A stretch of 43,210 nt of DNA from Halococcus salsus (GCF_009900715.1 NZ_JAAAJC010000008.1:27044-70253); one strand, 5' to 3'. Numbered from the stretch's first letter, positions 1 through 7,538 are shown. Notes: a model not told the origin generated them from the letters alone. Numbers and translations are program-made.

Positions 1-601
1 TGAGGTCTTCGACCGACGTCTTCACTACGTCCGCCTGATTGAGCATAGCATCGAGTGTTTCATGGAAGGTGTCCTCGTCAGGCCATAATTCCCGTCTAGT
101 GTTTGGATCGAACATCACGTGACAGCCGTGTTCACGAGCGCGCTCGCAGAGGTCGTTCAGTGCCGACCGGGCGGGTTCAGCTGCGAGAGCTACCGGCGCA
201 TTGACGCAGACCCATTCAAGCGAGTCGAGTACCGCATTCGACACCGCGCCCGCGCTGAGGTGGTGGGCGGCGGCGTCCGTCCCGTAGAACGTGAAACTTC
301 GATCCGCGTACTCGTCGTGTGCGACGAACGCAAGCGTGGTCGGGTGGTCGGACCGTGTTACGAAGCGGTGGGGGACTCGATTGGCTTCGAGCGTCGCGGC
401 GAGAAAGTCGCCGAAGCCGTCCGTTGAGACGTTCGTCAGAAACCACGGCTGATCATTGAGCCGCGCAAGCGCGATTGCCACGTTTGCAGCCGCACCCCCT
501 GCCCGCCGGGAAAATGTCTCAACGCCGGAAAGGGGTCCCGACTGTACGGGGAGGAAGTCGACAAGTGTTTCGCCAGCGACAAGGATTGTAGGATCGGTCA
601 T
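1..601 (-). CDS. PfkB-family sugar kinase, 5' part (C-terminus outside window)
   Basis: This frame starts at ATG 601 and stays open to the window edge, giving about 200 residues of a ribokinase/PfkB-fold kinase, which phosphorylates a sugar with ATP in the cytoplasm. The N-terminus reads ILVAGETLVDFLP, followed by the family's glycine-rich GGAAANVAIALARL segment (about residues 34-47) that contacts the sugar. A DPNTRRELW motif follows near residue 170, as in fructokinases and 2-keto-3-deoxysugar kinases. The ATP-binding and catalytic GAGD-type C-terminal motif lies outside the window, so the substrate cannot be chosen. The frame is GC-rich and intact, unlike the decayed sequence upstream of it, so it is likely core chromosome bordering the accessory zone. 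Confidence 0.88.
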   Translation of the reverse strand, partial: MTDPTILVAGETLVDFLPVQSGPLSGVETFSRRAGGAAANVAIALARLNDQPWFLTNVSTDGFGDFLAATLEANRVPHRFVTRSDHPTTLAFVAHDEYADRSFTFYGTDAAAHHLSAGAVSNAVLDSLEWVCVNAPVALAAEPARSALNDLCERAREHGCHVMFDPNTRRELWPDEDTFHETLDAMLNQADVVKTSVEDL

Positions 602-769
602 GTCGTCCCCTCGCCACTCGTTAGGAAAGGTCTTGGCGTCCGGGCCGCTCGGTCGAACATATATTGATCTGCCTCGAAGATAGGCAGAGTGGATTTGTCA
701 TGTAACTGGTTTCAAACCTATCCAGCCGTTTAAATTTCGTAGATAGCCGTGCATGATGAATGTAGCTAG

Positions 770-895
770 CCGACCTCTGTTGAAAAGGGCCAGATCGATC
801 GGCGGACGAACTACTACAAGGTGACTCAGCGTGGCCGCCGCGAAATCGAGGCCCGTCGCGAGTGGAAAGAACAATACGTTGCTGCCGAGGCTTGA
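770..895 (+). pseudogene. C-terminal remnant of a PadR-like transcriptional regulator
   Basis: A 41-codon open stretch with no start codon, preceded in frame by TAG at 767, reads VEKGQIDRRTNYYKVTQRGR and then an Arg/Glu-rich helix ending at TGA 893-895. This resembles the wing and C-terminal helix of haloarchaeal PadR-family winged-helix regulators, where 'RRTNYY.LT.RG..EI..R..W' is a familiar pattern. The DNA-recognition half is missing. I infer a deletion remnant. The call rests on this short motif alone. Confidence 0.55.
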
Positions 896-930
896 TAGCC
901 ACCGCTCGCATATTAAGAACGAACCAACCA

Positions 931-1104
931 ATGAGCGATGAGAGGAACGTCGATAAAAGTCTCATCCCATGCCCGAACTGTGGTTCGAGAAGGGCTGTTG
1001 ACCGCGAGCGTGAAACGTACGTTCTAGAAGACGGAACCAAACGCCGGATGACGTTCTGTACCGCATGCGTGCGTGAAAAAGCAGACGGGACGATTCGCTA
1101 TTGA
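931..1104 (+). CDS. Small CxxC zinc-finger protein (57 aa)
   Basis: ATG 931 (MSDERNVDKSL...) gives 57 residues; an in-frame upstream start at 862 would add an Arg/Cys-rich, unlikely N-terminus. Two cysteine knuckles, CPNCG near the N-terminus and CTAC near the C-terminus, are separated by a charged beta-like stretch, so one zinc ion could be bound. Haloarchaea encode many such microproteins, most without assigned function; deletion studies in Haloferax link some to stress or biofilm phenotypes. It is the first of several zinc microproteins between here and 2732. Function unknown. Confidence 0.7.
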   Translation: MSDERNVDKSLIPCPNCGSRRAVDRERETYVLEDGTKRRMTFCTACVREKADGTIRY

Positions 1105-1269
1105 GGTCATTTCTGAGGAGTTCGTGCGAACGGGAATTGACCGACAAATGCATGATGAGTGACTCTGAGGCGTGAATTCGGGTGAGGATGATTGAGGGTG
1201 GTAGCATGTTCGCTATGAAAATGACGAACAGCCTCTTGTAGCTGCACGCAATATTTGTCACCTATTCGT

Positions 1270-1386
1270 ATGGGGTCGTTCGTCTACGAGTGCGTCGAGT
1301 GTGGTCACCAGCTTAGCGGCGATGAAGGAGCGTCGCTGTCGTGTCCGGAATGCCGCCGGCTGATGAAACGTGTTGATTCGATGTAA
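1270..1386 (+). CDS. Rubrerythrin-like zinc-ribbon microprotein (38 aa)
   Basis: ATG 1270 to TAA 1386 encodes 38 residues beginning MGSFVYECVECGHQL and containing a second knuckle, CPEC. The YECxxCG...CPxC pattern is that of tiny 'rubrerythrin-like domain' proteins of haloarchaea: a rubredoxin-type metal knuckle without the diiron domain. It is shorter than 60 codons and easily missed. It has the same orientation as its zinc-finger neighbours but no tight operon linkage. Metal identity (Zn or Fe) and role are unknown. Confidence 0.68.
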   Translation: MGSFVYECVECGHQLSGDEGASLSCPECRRLMKRVDSM

Positions 1387-1498
1387 TTCGCTGGCCAAAC
1401 GAGAACAGATACACGAAAATTCGATTGCGTGCAAGTGCAACCTCTCGGGTCTTTACCATATCACCAGGAACACTCAAACACCGACGCGGACTGACTGA

Positions 1499-1886
1499 CG
1501 ACCTCCCTCACTCAAAGACGACGAGGAGGTGCTCGAAGCATTTGACGAAACGGGCATCAAACGTGAGCAACTGCTCAGCATTGACCGGAGCAAGATTGAG
1601 GAAACGCTGGATGTCGTCTCGTCTCGGAATCGGACGTACATGATATGAGTGAGAACGAGTACGTGCGGAAAGCAGAGGTGGACGAAGAGCGCAGGGAGAC
1701 GCGCTTGTAAGGATGAAAGACCGGCTAGCGGTCAGCAACGATCTCGAGGCAGAGGTGCTGCGTCAGGAAGCCGAGCGATTGGAACAGGAGATCGAAAACT
1801 CACTGAGTTCTCACCGGCGAGTTCGTTCAGTGGGAGCTGAGGAGAACACTAGAATAGAGGATCTTGCCAGAGGGACAGGGGTTTGA
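1499..1886 (+). pseudogene. Decayed cluster of short overlapping frames
   Basis: Three short pieces run in one direction. A start-less 49-codon frame (1499-1648) ends in a helical, acidic tail (DDEEVLEAFDETGIKREQLL). It overlaps by ATGA with a 21-aa frame at 1645-1710 (MSENEYVRKAEVDEER). A 57-aa, coiled-coil-like frame follows at 1713-1886 (MKDRLAVSNDLEAEVLRQEA). The ATGA overlap and consistent haloarchaeal composition suggest the remains of an operon broken by frameshift or deletion. I do not recognise the family. The last frame could still be a genuine small protein. Confidence 0.4.
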
Positions 1887-2002
1887 GATGGAGTCGTAGA
1901 TGCACGAGCTCCGATACGCCTCTCCACAAAGCATATATAATTTATGTAAGCAAGTTGAAATATCGACGTAGATCATGGGAAGTAACCACTAATCGAAAGC
2001 AG

Positions 2003-2239
2003 ATGGTTGAAGCTGATTCTGTGTATATCTGCTGTGGCTGCGGTAAAGCGTTCGAGCTGGAGCGTCACACCTGTCCGGTGTGTGGTGGGTACAGCGCTGA
2101 ACGAACGCGAGCCGGTTGTTCGGCTGATATCGATACACACTCAGGAACGTTGCTTGGACGGGTAGTAGTGGGACTCAAGCGGCGGTTGAGCATCGACCGA
2201 TCGTTTACTGAGAGCAATACTGCGGAAGTGCGGCGATAA
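2003..2239 (+). CDS. Small zinc-ribbon protein with basic tail (78 aa)
   Basis: ATG 2003 (MVEADSVYICCGC...) is preferred over the upstream in-frame ATG at 1883, whose extra 40 residues lack haloarchaeal composition. The first 30 residues carry CCGCG and CPVCGG knuckles, a complete four-cysteine zinc ribbon. Residues 45-78 are basic (GLKRRLSI) and lack recognisable structure; this part may be shared with a neighbouring decayed gene. An AT-rich stretch with TATATAA near 1932 could serve as promoter. Function unknown. Confidence 0.6.
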   Translation: MVEADSVYICCGCGKAFELERHTCPVCGGYSAERTRAGCSADIDTHSGTLLGRVVVGLKRRLSIDRSFTESNTAEVRR

Positions 2240-2332
2240 GGCAGGCGTTCGAAACTTGGACGGCACCCACCCTGGTGTAAGAGATTGGTGGGAATCAGTA
2301 GGTTTATCAGAATGTCATGAGAGCACCCGGAT

Positions 2333-2491
2333 ATGCCGGAGTGCGAGAATTGTGGTAGCTTCGTGACTGAGCAGTACGTCCGAGTGTTCGCCCCACCTGG
2401 AATGACTTCCGTGCGGGTATGCCCGAACTGTCCAGATTTGATCCGCGAGAATGGGAGTGTTCGAGAAGCGAAGTCCCAACGGCGCAATTGA
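2333..2491 (+). CDS. DUF7563-type zinc microprotein (52 aa)
   Basis: ATG 2333 to TGA 2491 encodes 52 residues starting MPECENCGSFVTEQYVRVF and continuing with a CPNC knuckle and a charged tail ending in EAKSQRR. This closely fits the widespread haloarchaeal family I know as DUF7563, with MPxCxxCGxxVTxxYxRVF at the front and RVCPxC in the middle. Members occur often in integrative elements and plasmids. The family function is not established; a nucleic-acid-binding or adaptor role is an inference from the zinc ribbon. Confidence 0.78.
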   Translation: MPECENCGSFVTEQYVRVFAPPGMTSVRVCPNCPDLIRENGSVREAKSQRRN

Positions 2492-2636
2492 GATGTGTGA
2501 GCGGTAGACGATAGAAGACAGGGACAGAACTGGTGAGAAGTTTCATCCTCTCCGAGGAGAAAGGGACAACCGGAACCCGTTTAGTTGGCCCGGTAGACGA
2601 CATCGCAGCTAGCTTGTCTGCTTGCTTAACCAGGAG

Positions 2637-2732
2637 ATGACCTTAGTCAGTCGCTTCCTGAAACAGTCGGCCGGGAAACCCGTCGTTGAGTGCCGCGACT
2701 GTGATGCAGTGGGCGTTGCTGGTGAGCGCTAG
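2637..2732 (+). CDS. Truncated zinc-finger microprotein (31 aa)
   Basis: ATG 2637, preceded by GGAG at 2633, opens a 31-residue frame (MTLVSRFLKQ..., with VECRDCDAVGV) that stops at TAG 2730. The hydrophobic/basic start followed by a CxxC knuckle resembles the first half of haloarchaeal microproteins that carry a second CPxCG knuckle; here the second half is missing. The stop lies inside the first copy of the imperfect repeat starting at 2709, so the repeat may have truncated the gene. Confidence 0.4.
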   Translation: MTLVSRFLKQSAGKPVVECRDCDAVGVAGER

Positions 2733-3040
2733 ATTTCCAGTGGCGATGAATATAAATCACTCTCCAGAGATCGCTCAACACACCAACGAAAGCATAGTTC
2801 CGTTCCGCTCGTGTGAAAATCTTCTTTCACTTATCAATTCTTTGATTATAGACAACTGTCATAGCCACATATTTATTGTTGACGACATACTCTACTCAGA
2901 TACGAAGGCGGTCACAAAGTGAGGTGGTGGGCGTTGCCGATGTGCGCTGGACCCCCAGTAGCGTTGGAGGTAGAAACGCCGATCACGTGTGTACCCCAAC
3001 ACATCATCGAAAGCATAGTTCCTGCCGCCTCGCGTGAAAC
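2709..3040 (+). repeat. Pair of imperfect direct repeats (about 111-114 bp)
   Basis: Unit 1 (about 2709-2819) and unit 2 (about 2927-3040) both start GTGGGCGTTGC and, about 80 bases later, share CGAAAGCATAGTTCC followed by C/G-rich sequence ending in GTGAAA. Homology between these anchors is visible but degenerate, with small indels. The copies start about 218 bp apart and are separated by an AT-rich spacer. I see no intact gene in either. Possible origins are a duplicated gene end, a degenerated integration site or a non-autonomous element. Confidence 0.6.
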
Positions 3041-3343
3041 CCGTTCTTCGTCGTAACTTAGAGAGTCGGAGCATCAACCTGCAGAATAATCACTGTTGGG
3101 TCATTCTGGCTGGAGAGAAAAAGCCTAGAAAGAACTCTTTCTGAATAAGAGGCTCAAGTTATCACCCAGAGAGCTCGGATGAGCCTACACATCTTAGATA
3201 AAGCAGATATCAAGTGAATGCTGCTGATAGTATACCAAACCATCTCGCTACTATGCTTGAATTTCGCCGATCTCTCCAATACTAATATGACGCACTTACC
3301 ACTTAGACAAAAGACCGATACAGCTCCGAAGTAAGGTTAGTAC
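2733..3343. other. AT-rich gene-free stretch
   Basis: Apart from the repeat pair I see no supported gene in these 610 bases. The open frame at 2686-2922 has non-haloarchaeal composition (many Ile, Ser, Asn, Cys) and spans the repeat, so I do not call it. The part after 3040 is AT-rich and ends in the upstream region of the regulator starting at 3344. The tract probably marks an old insertion. Confidence 0.5.
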
Positions 3344-4171
3344 ATGGTACCTAGTCAACCGATTGCAGAGATATCCAAGTCGAATCTCCTCGACAAAATT
3401 CTTGAGGATGAGTCACATGACTTTCTTTGCATTGGGTTCAATGAAGCTCTCGTTGAGGCGCTCATCACCGTACTCGAGGAAAGAGATGACCCACCGACTG
3501 TCCATCTCCTTGCGACCACATCAGTATTGAGATGGGTTCGAGACGATTTCGACCTGGCGAGCGGGGCTGCAGACCTCGTCGAGAGTGGGACTCTCTCGAT
3601 TCAGACGGAGGAAGGCGCACTCGAGAACCAATTGGTCATCTCTGGAGGATCAGTTGTCTCGCTCGTTACCGCTAGTGAGCACTCGGTAGGACTCCCGACT
3701 GAGCATGAGGAATTCGTCGGTGCAGTGAATGAGAAATGGACTGACCGTTGGAACCAGGCCGAAGAGTTCTCCCTCCGAACCCCAGGACGCTCACGGATTG
3801 AAGAGTCGCTCAATGAGGAATTCGGCTTGGAGGTCGAAACGGATTTCCGAGCGATGCTTGACGCTGTCGAGAACACTCATAGCGATGAGAACCTTGACGT
3901 GGTGGATATCTGCCTTCTTGTCGCTGCCAAGCACGAACTCCTCCTCTACGATATCTCGAACTGGGGCGAGGAGGTCGGCGTTGCGAGCAAGGCAACCTTC
4001 TCGCGAGGGAAGACCACTCTCGAAGAAAATGGTCTTATCGAGACCGAGAAGGTCCCGATCGACGTTGGTCGGCCGCGTCTCCGACTCCTCCTCAGTAAGG
4101 ATGAACTGCAGGACGCTGATATGGACGCTCTCCCAGATGTCGCTCAGCGATTGCTCTCAAAAGCGGCATAG
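3344..4171 (+). CDS. TbsP-like transcriptional regulator (DUF5821), copy 1
   Basis: This 275-aa protein aligns along its full length with the gene at 8096-8929. Shared blocks include the N-terminal GF.E half, 'LRWVRDDFDLAS', and the C-terminal winged-helix region LLVAAKHELLLYDIS...TFSRGKT.LEE.GLI followed by EKVPIDVGRPRLRL. This matches the haloarchaeal family now called TbsP (formerly DUF5821), reported in Haloferax volcanii to act with TrmB on the glycolytic/gluconeogenic gene gapII. It should bind DNA as a small cytoplasmic regulator; its targets here are unknown. Compared with copy 2 it has more AT-rich codons and a diverged N-terminus, suggesting acquisition or relaxed evolution in the accessory zone. 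Confidence 0.8.
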   Translation: MVPSQPIAEISKSNLLDKILEDESHDFLCIGFNEALVEALITVLEERDDPPTVHLLATTSVLRWVRDDFDLASGAADLVESGTLSIQTEEGALENQLVISGGSVVSLVTASEHSVGLPTEHEEFVGAVNEKWTDRWNQAEEFSLRTPGRSRIEESLNEEFGLEVETDFRAMLDAVENTHSDENLDVVDICLLVAAKHELLLYDISNWGEEVGVASKATFSRGKTTLEENGLIETEKVPIDVGRPRLRLLLSKDELQDADMDALPDVAQRLLSKAA

Positions 4172-4504
4172 TTCTCTCAGTTGGTTTGACAGAGCCTACT
4201 GGCCCTTTCCTAAGTTGCAATGAAAATTCGGGCTGGCTCGAAATGGACTCTTACCTAACGTTCGAACCGAAATCGGGTTCGATTGTTTGGTAAGACATTA
4301 AGCGCCAACCGAATCCCGGAGAGTTGTTAGTGATGAGTAGATCTCGCGAGAAGAATCGGCAACGTGTGGTGAGCGGCACGCTGGGGCTTGCGTTGTTGCT
4401 TCCGACTCCGTTACTGTAGTACTTACAGCTCCCTCAAACATGTGGGCGCATGGTTGCACAGGCCCGCGGAATCTTCATGAAATGGCAGAACGAAGATAGA
4501 TGGC

Positions 4505-4624
4505 ATGGCAACAATCACCTGCGATAACTGTGGAGAGGAAACAGAATACGACGATTCGGATTCAGCCGACCAAGTCCCTTGTACGCACTGCAATAACATG
4601 ATCCAAATCAAGACTAATCCCTGA
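4505..4624 (+). CDS. Small zinc-finger protein (39 aa)
   Basis: ATG 4505 to TGA 4624 encodes 39 residues with an N-terminal CDNCG knuckle and a second, CTHC, 20 residues later, linked by an acidic loop (EYDDSDSAD). This is a complete four-cysteine ribbon of the haloarchaeal microprotein type. An AT-rich stretch before 4440 may hold the promoter. It lies alone between the first TbsP-like gene and the decayed region after 4700. Function unknown. Confidence 0.62.
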   Translation: MATITCDNCGEETEYDDSDSADQVPCTHCNNMIQIKTNP

Positions 4625-4831
4625 GTCTCCGGGTCTATCGGAGCCGCTCTGGGAGTCGTGGATCAACCAATTTTGAACCGTGTGCACACTCTACTCAGTG
4701 TAGGTAGTAAACAGAGTAGAAGACGTGGGAATCGTAGAGTGGCTAAGCCAAGTTGAAGTAATTGGGATGGTTGGAAAGGAGTACCTTTTCGACAGTAGAA
4801 TAATCGACATAAGCATCTCTATGAGTATTGA

Positions 4832-5180
4832 GATGCTGGTCTCTATCTCGACCACGCTACCTGGCTCGTCCAGGCGCTTCGCAGCGATATCGAGGACCGC
4901 CAGACCCTCTTCGAGGAGGACCTCTGGAGCGACGAGTGGGTCCAGGCGTAACTTCGTGGTAACGCCACCGACACAATCGAGACGATTGCACAGACCGACC
5001 ACCACCTCGATCTCATGGCTCGGCTGTTCGACGCGCTCGCCATCGTCGACGATATCCTCGAGGCGAGAAACACTGTTCTCGATCTTCTAGTGACCACCGG
5101 ACGAGCGAGAACGAGAGCGACCTCGTGGATGCTCTCAAACGAGTTCGAAACCTTGGCCCCACAACGCGCGCGTTCCCCTT
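4832..5180 (+). pseudogene. Decayed helical protein gene with internal stop and frameshift
   Basis: Reading from 4832 gives DAGLYLDHATWLVQALRSD and an acidic helix, then TAA at 4949-4951, then continued coding character in the same frame (DTIETIAQTDHHLDLMARL..., LEARNTVLDLLV). Near 5100 the haloarchaeal composition moves to another frame (ENESDLVDALKRVRNLG). A nonsense codon plus a frameshift in one otherwise consistent protein indicate a dead gene. I do not recognise the family; the predicted structure is all helical. Confidence 0.5.
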
Positions 5181-5181
5181 A

Positions 5182-5475
5182 TCATATCATGGGATACGCC
5201 ACGAGAGCCAGCAATGCGAGTTCAAGAATGACGGCAGCGACTCCGAGCACGAGCCAAACATCCCCAGTGGAATACTCCACAGGATCGTTCTGATAATAGG
5301 TCACGGCCCCGCTGAAAACGCTGATCCCACCGACAGCGAACATCACCCACCAGCTACTTTCGCCAGCTATCAGAAAGAGCACGCCGATCAGGGCGACGAC
5401 AAGCCCACCCAAGACCATCATTCCCGACTGGAGGTAGAGCCGGGGCAGCGGTAGTCGGTCAACGAAGTTAGCCAT
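5182..5475 (-). CDS. Small three-helix membrane protein
   Basis: The 97-aa product starts MANFVDRLPLPRLY and has three hydrophobic segments (about residues 17-38, 42-60 and 72-96), the last two separated by a short acidic loop with the NDPVEYS motif. It should sit in the cytoplasmic membrane. It is preceded on the same strand by a truncated paralog (5531-5749) with the same ALIGVLF, GI..VF.GA and DPxEYS blocks. No known domain is apparent and no function is proposed. Confidence 0.6.
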   Translation of the reverse strand: MANFVDRLPLPRLYLQSGMMVLGGLVVALIGVLFLIAGESSWWVMFAVGGISVFSGAVTYYQNDPVEYSTGDVWLVLGVAAVILELALLALVAYPMI

Positions 5476-5530
5476 GGCTCACGTTTGTCGGTCATCCCAC
5501 AAGAATCCGACCCGTAGAACTCGCTCGTTC

Positions 5531-5749
5531 TCAGACCGACAGTATCGCAATGTATCCGAACACCACGAGCTCAACCACGGTCGCACCAACTCCGACAGCG
5601 ATCAGCCCACCATGTACCGAATACTCGTCAGGGTCGTCGTCATACTGAATCGCGGCCCCGCAAAAGACGTTGGTCACCCCGATAGCGAGGAGTGCCCACC
5701 ACCAGCCCTCCCCGTCCATCCAGAACAGCACGCCAATCAGGGCAGACAT
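5531..5749 (-). pseudogene. Truncated paralog of the adjacent membrane protein
   Basis: The open frame reads MSALIGVLFWMDGEG..., aligning with residue 28 onward of the 5182-5475 protein (VALIGVLF; GAAIQYDDDPDEYS against GAVTYYQNDPVEYS). Immediately upstream in this frame is a stop (near 5767). The expected hydrophobic first helix is found in a different frame (VVLIGAVYLHV, about 5754-5790). I infer a frameshift that removed the true start. It could be expressed from the internal ATG, but only as a two-helix protein. Confidence 0.5.
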
Positions 5750-5993
5750 GCAGATACACCGCTCCTATCAGCACTACATACACCCCAGTCGCCCCACCTG
5801 CAATGTATCACCCCCCCCTTCACTAGTGACGTCATCTCCGCCCGCTCTCGCTCCCGCTCAGCCTGCTGACGCACTATAGGGATCAGCACTGAATCTCAGA
5901 GTATCTCACATCACAGATCACCGACTGGTTGAAATCGGCGTAAGAGGTACAGAGGGCGTATCTTGCATATCGCCCGCGTAGAATGACGAGATC

Positions 5994-6149
5994 TTATGAG
6001 TCGTTACGCTGTTCTGAGATATGATCCCAAATTTCCACGCATCCCGCCCCATCCGCAATATCCTCAAGATGCGCTGATGGTACATCCTTCTCATCGTACT
6101 CATCCAACTCGCCGCTCTCTTTCATCTCATTTTGCTTAGTACTGTCCAT
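5994..6149 (-). CDS. Acidic 'GCxEIW' microprotein (51 aa)
   Basis: ATG 6149 to TAA 5994 encodes 51 residues: an acidic, disordered-looking N-terminus (MDSTKQNEMKESGELDEYDE) and a C-terminal module with HLEDIADGAGCVEIWDHIS. The same module occurs in the 35-aa protein at 21453-21560 as HLADVPDGCGCTEIWEQLS, and I have the impression of similar small proteins in other haloarchaea. The start is chosen by the methionine 2 nt downstream of a 19-bp palindrome, exactly as in the other copy. A TATA-like ATTTAGG at 6173-6179 (reverse strand) lies 28 nt upstream, suggesting a leaderless transcript. Function unknown; the invariant Cys and Trp suggest a binding module. Confidence 0.7.
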   Translation of the reverse strand: MDSTKQNEMKESGELDEYDEKDVPSAHLEDIADGAGCVEIWDHISEQRNDS

Positions 6150-6151
6150 AA

Positions 6152-6170
6152 TTACTCGTTTCGTGAGTAA
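6152..6170. promoter_or_regulatory. 19-bp palindrome, probable operator of the 51-aa gene
   Basis: TTACTCG, a 5-nt spacer and TGAGTAA form an inverted repeat with one mismatch between the arms. It lies exactly 2 nt upstream of the start codon and downstream of a TATA-like box, where a bound repressor would block initiation. The same architecture recurs at 21563-21581. A further half-site-like ATTACTC lies at about 6190. Confidence 0.6.
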
Positions 6171-6403
6171 CTCCTAAATGCGCTAATACTATTACTCTTT
6201 TGTCCCTCAACCGACAGAACAGGGGGAATTAATTATATCTCTGGATTAACGAGCGATGGCACTTACATGAAAAGAGAGACTTATCCCTACTCTACGAATA
6301 CGTGGTTTATGGTGACGTTGATTCTCTTGTCCTGTAAGGTAACAAGTAGCATTTTCTGGATTCAAGAACACCGTGAACTCTTATTCTTTATGGATAGGTT
6401 CCA

Positions 6404-7375
6404 ATGAAGGCACCAACGATTGCTATCACTGGTGCAGCAGGCTATATTGGAAGTTGTATCGTTAAACAGATCCAACGAAACCATCCAAGTTGGAACATCA
6501 CAGCAATCGACAACTTCTATCTCGGTGATGTTCGCCAAATTGGTGATGTTAACGTTCTACACGTTGATATCCGAGACCGAGAACGCCTATACACTGCGCT
6601 TGAGGGGGCTGACGTTGTCATGCATCTCGCCGCAATTAGTGGTGTTGAGGACTGTGCTAATAACCGCGATCTTGCCTATGAGGTAAATGTACTAGGTACT
6701 GGGAATGTTGCGTGGTTCTGTCGCGATAGCGGCATCAACCTCATTTTCCCATACAGTATGGGGGTTATTGGCGATCCGCAGCGGTTCCCTATTACAGTTG
6801 ACCATCCACGGGAACCGTTAAATTGGTACGGTAGGACCAAATTGCTTGGAGAGCAGGTAATTGAAACAATGGCACAAAACGCCTATCCTGCTCATCTATT
6901 CATGAAGTCCAATCTATATGGCCGACATTTGATCGACGGCGAATACGTCTCAAAGGGAACAGTAACGAACTTTTTCCTTGAGCGGGCGCTCAATGGTGAG
7001 ACACTCACTGTCTACGAACCGGGCACGCAGGCTCGAAATTATATCCACGTCAAGGACGTGTCAAATGCCTATATTAGAAGTGCCGAGCAGCTGCTTGAGC
7101 AGCGAAGAAACGGTAATGTGGATGTTGAACGATACGAAATTGCGAGTGATGAAGATCCGAGTGTAATGGAGGTTGCTGAAATGGTCGCGCGAGTTGCGAA
7201 GGAAGAGCGTGGGATTGAAGTGAATATTGAATTGATCGCGAATCCACGAGCGGGCGAAACTATGGTTGAATCGTTTGAGGTGGATACGACGAAATCATTC
7301 AACGATCTTAACTGGAGTGCCGAGCACACACTGGAGCAGACAATACGAGAGCGGCTACAAACTACACAAGGTTGA
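6404..7375 (+). CDS. NAD-dependent epimerase/dehydratase (extended SDR, GalE-like)
   Basis: The 323-aa protein has the N-terminal Rossmann fingerprint ITGAAGYIGS (residues 8-17), an acidic residue ending strand 2 (AIDNFYLGD), HLAAISG near 74, and the catalytic Tyr-Lys pair in NWYGRTKLLGE (Y142, K146). Length and order fit the nucleotide-sugar epimerase/dehydratase branch of extended SDRs, which act on UDP- or dTDP-sugars in the cytoplasm with bound NAD(P). The typical SSS/SST catalytic motif appears as PYSMG (S118). Codons are AT-richer than the chromosomal average and the gene stands outside the glycan locus, so it was probably transferred with its flanks. Substrate not determinable. Confidence 0.85.
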   Translation: MKAPTIAITGAAGYIGSCIVKQIQRNHPSWNITAIDNFYLGDVRQIGDVNVLHVDIRDRERLYTALEGADVVMHLAAISGVEDCANNRDLAYEVNVLGTGNVAWFCRDSGINLIFPYSMGVIGDPQRFPITVDHPREPLNWYGRTKLLGEQVIETMAQNAYPAHLFMKSNLYGRHLIDGEYVSKGTVTNFFLERALNGETLTVYEPGTQARNYIHVKDVSNAYIRSAEQLLEQRRNGNVDVERYEIASDEDPSVMEVAEMVARVAKEERGIEVNIELIANPRAGETMVESFEVDTTKSFNDLNWSAEHTLEQTIRERLQTTQG

Positions 7376-7382
7376 GGGCAAA

Positions 7383-7538
7383 ATGTACTTGTGCGAACAC
7401 TGTGGACTGATGCATCGGGATGCTGGCGACACTCAAGAGCAACCAACGTGCCCCGATTGCGGAAGGGTGGGGCACGTTGTTCTATTCAGGGATCAGACTT
7501 TCACTCAGGATTGTCTGACTTCAGATAATTCCGAGTAG
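7383..7538 (+). CDS. Small zinc-ribbon protein (51 aa)
   Basis: ATG 7383, 8 nt after the epimerase stop, opens a 51-residue frame with CEHCGL and CPDCGRVG knuckles separated by 20 residues, and an acidic C-terminus. The spacing suggests co-transcription with the epimerase. It is another four-cysteine haloarchaeal microprotein. Its 3' end overlaps the remnant on the opposite strand at 7501-7916. Function unknown. Confidence 0.65.
   Translation: MYLCEHCGLMHRDAGDTQEQPTCPDCGRVGHVVLFRDQTFTQDCLTSDNSE

Noticed and set aside
2686-2922. 78-codon plus-strand frame (MSAATVMQWALLV...)
   Set aside because: Composition is unlike haloarchaeal proteins and it runs through the repeat and AT-rich spacer; no homology pattern seen.
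2709-3040. Possible CRISPR-like repeat array
   Set aside because: Only two long, degenerate units with one spacer of 100 bp; no short regular repeats and no cas genes.
4333-4419. 28-codon frame with a hydrophobic end (MSRSREKNRQRVV...)
   Set aside because: Could be the N-terminus of a lost membrane protein, but too short and without a second supporting feature.
5918-6103. 61-codon minus-strand frame overlapping the 51-aa gene
   Set aside because: Different frame from the conserved GCxEIW module, which recurs elsewhere with its operator; this frame has no supporting pattern.
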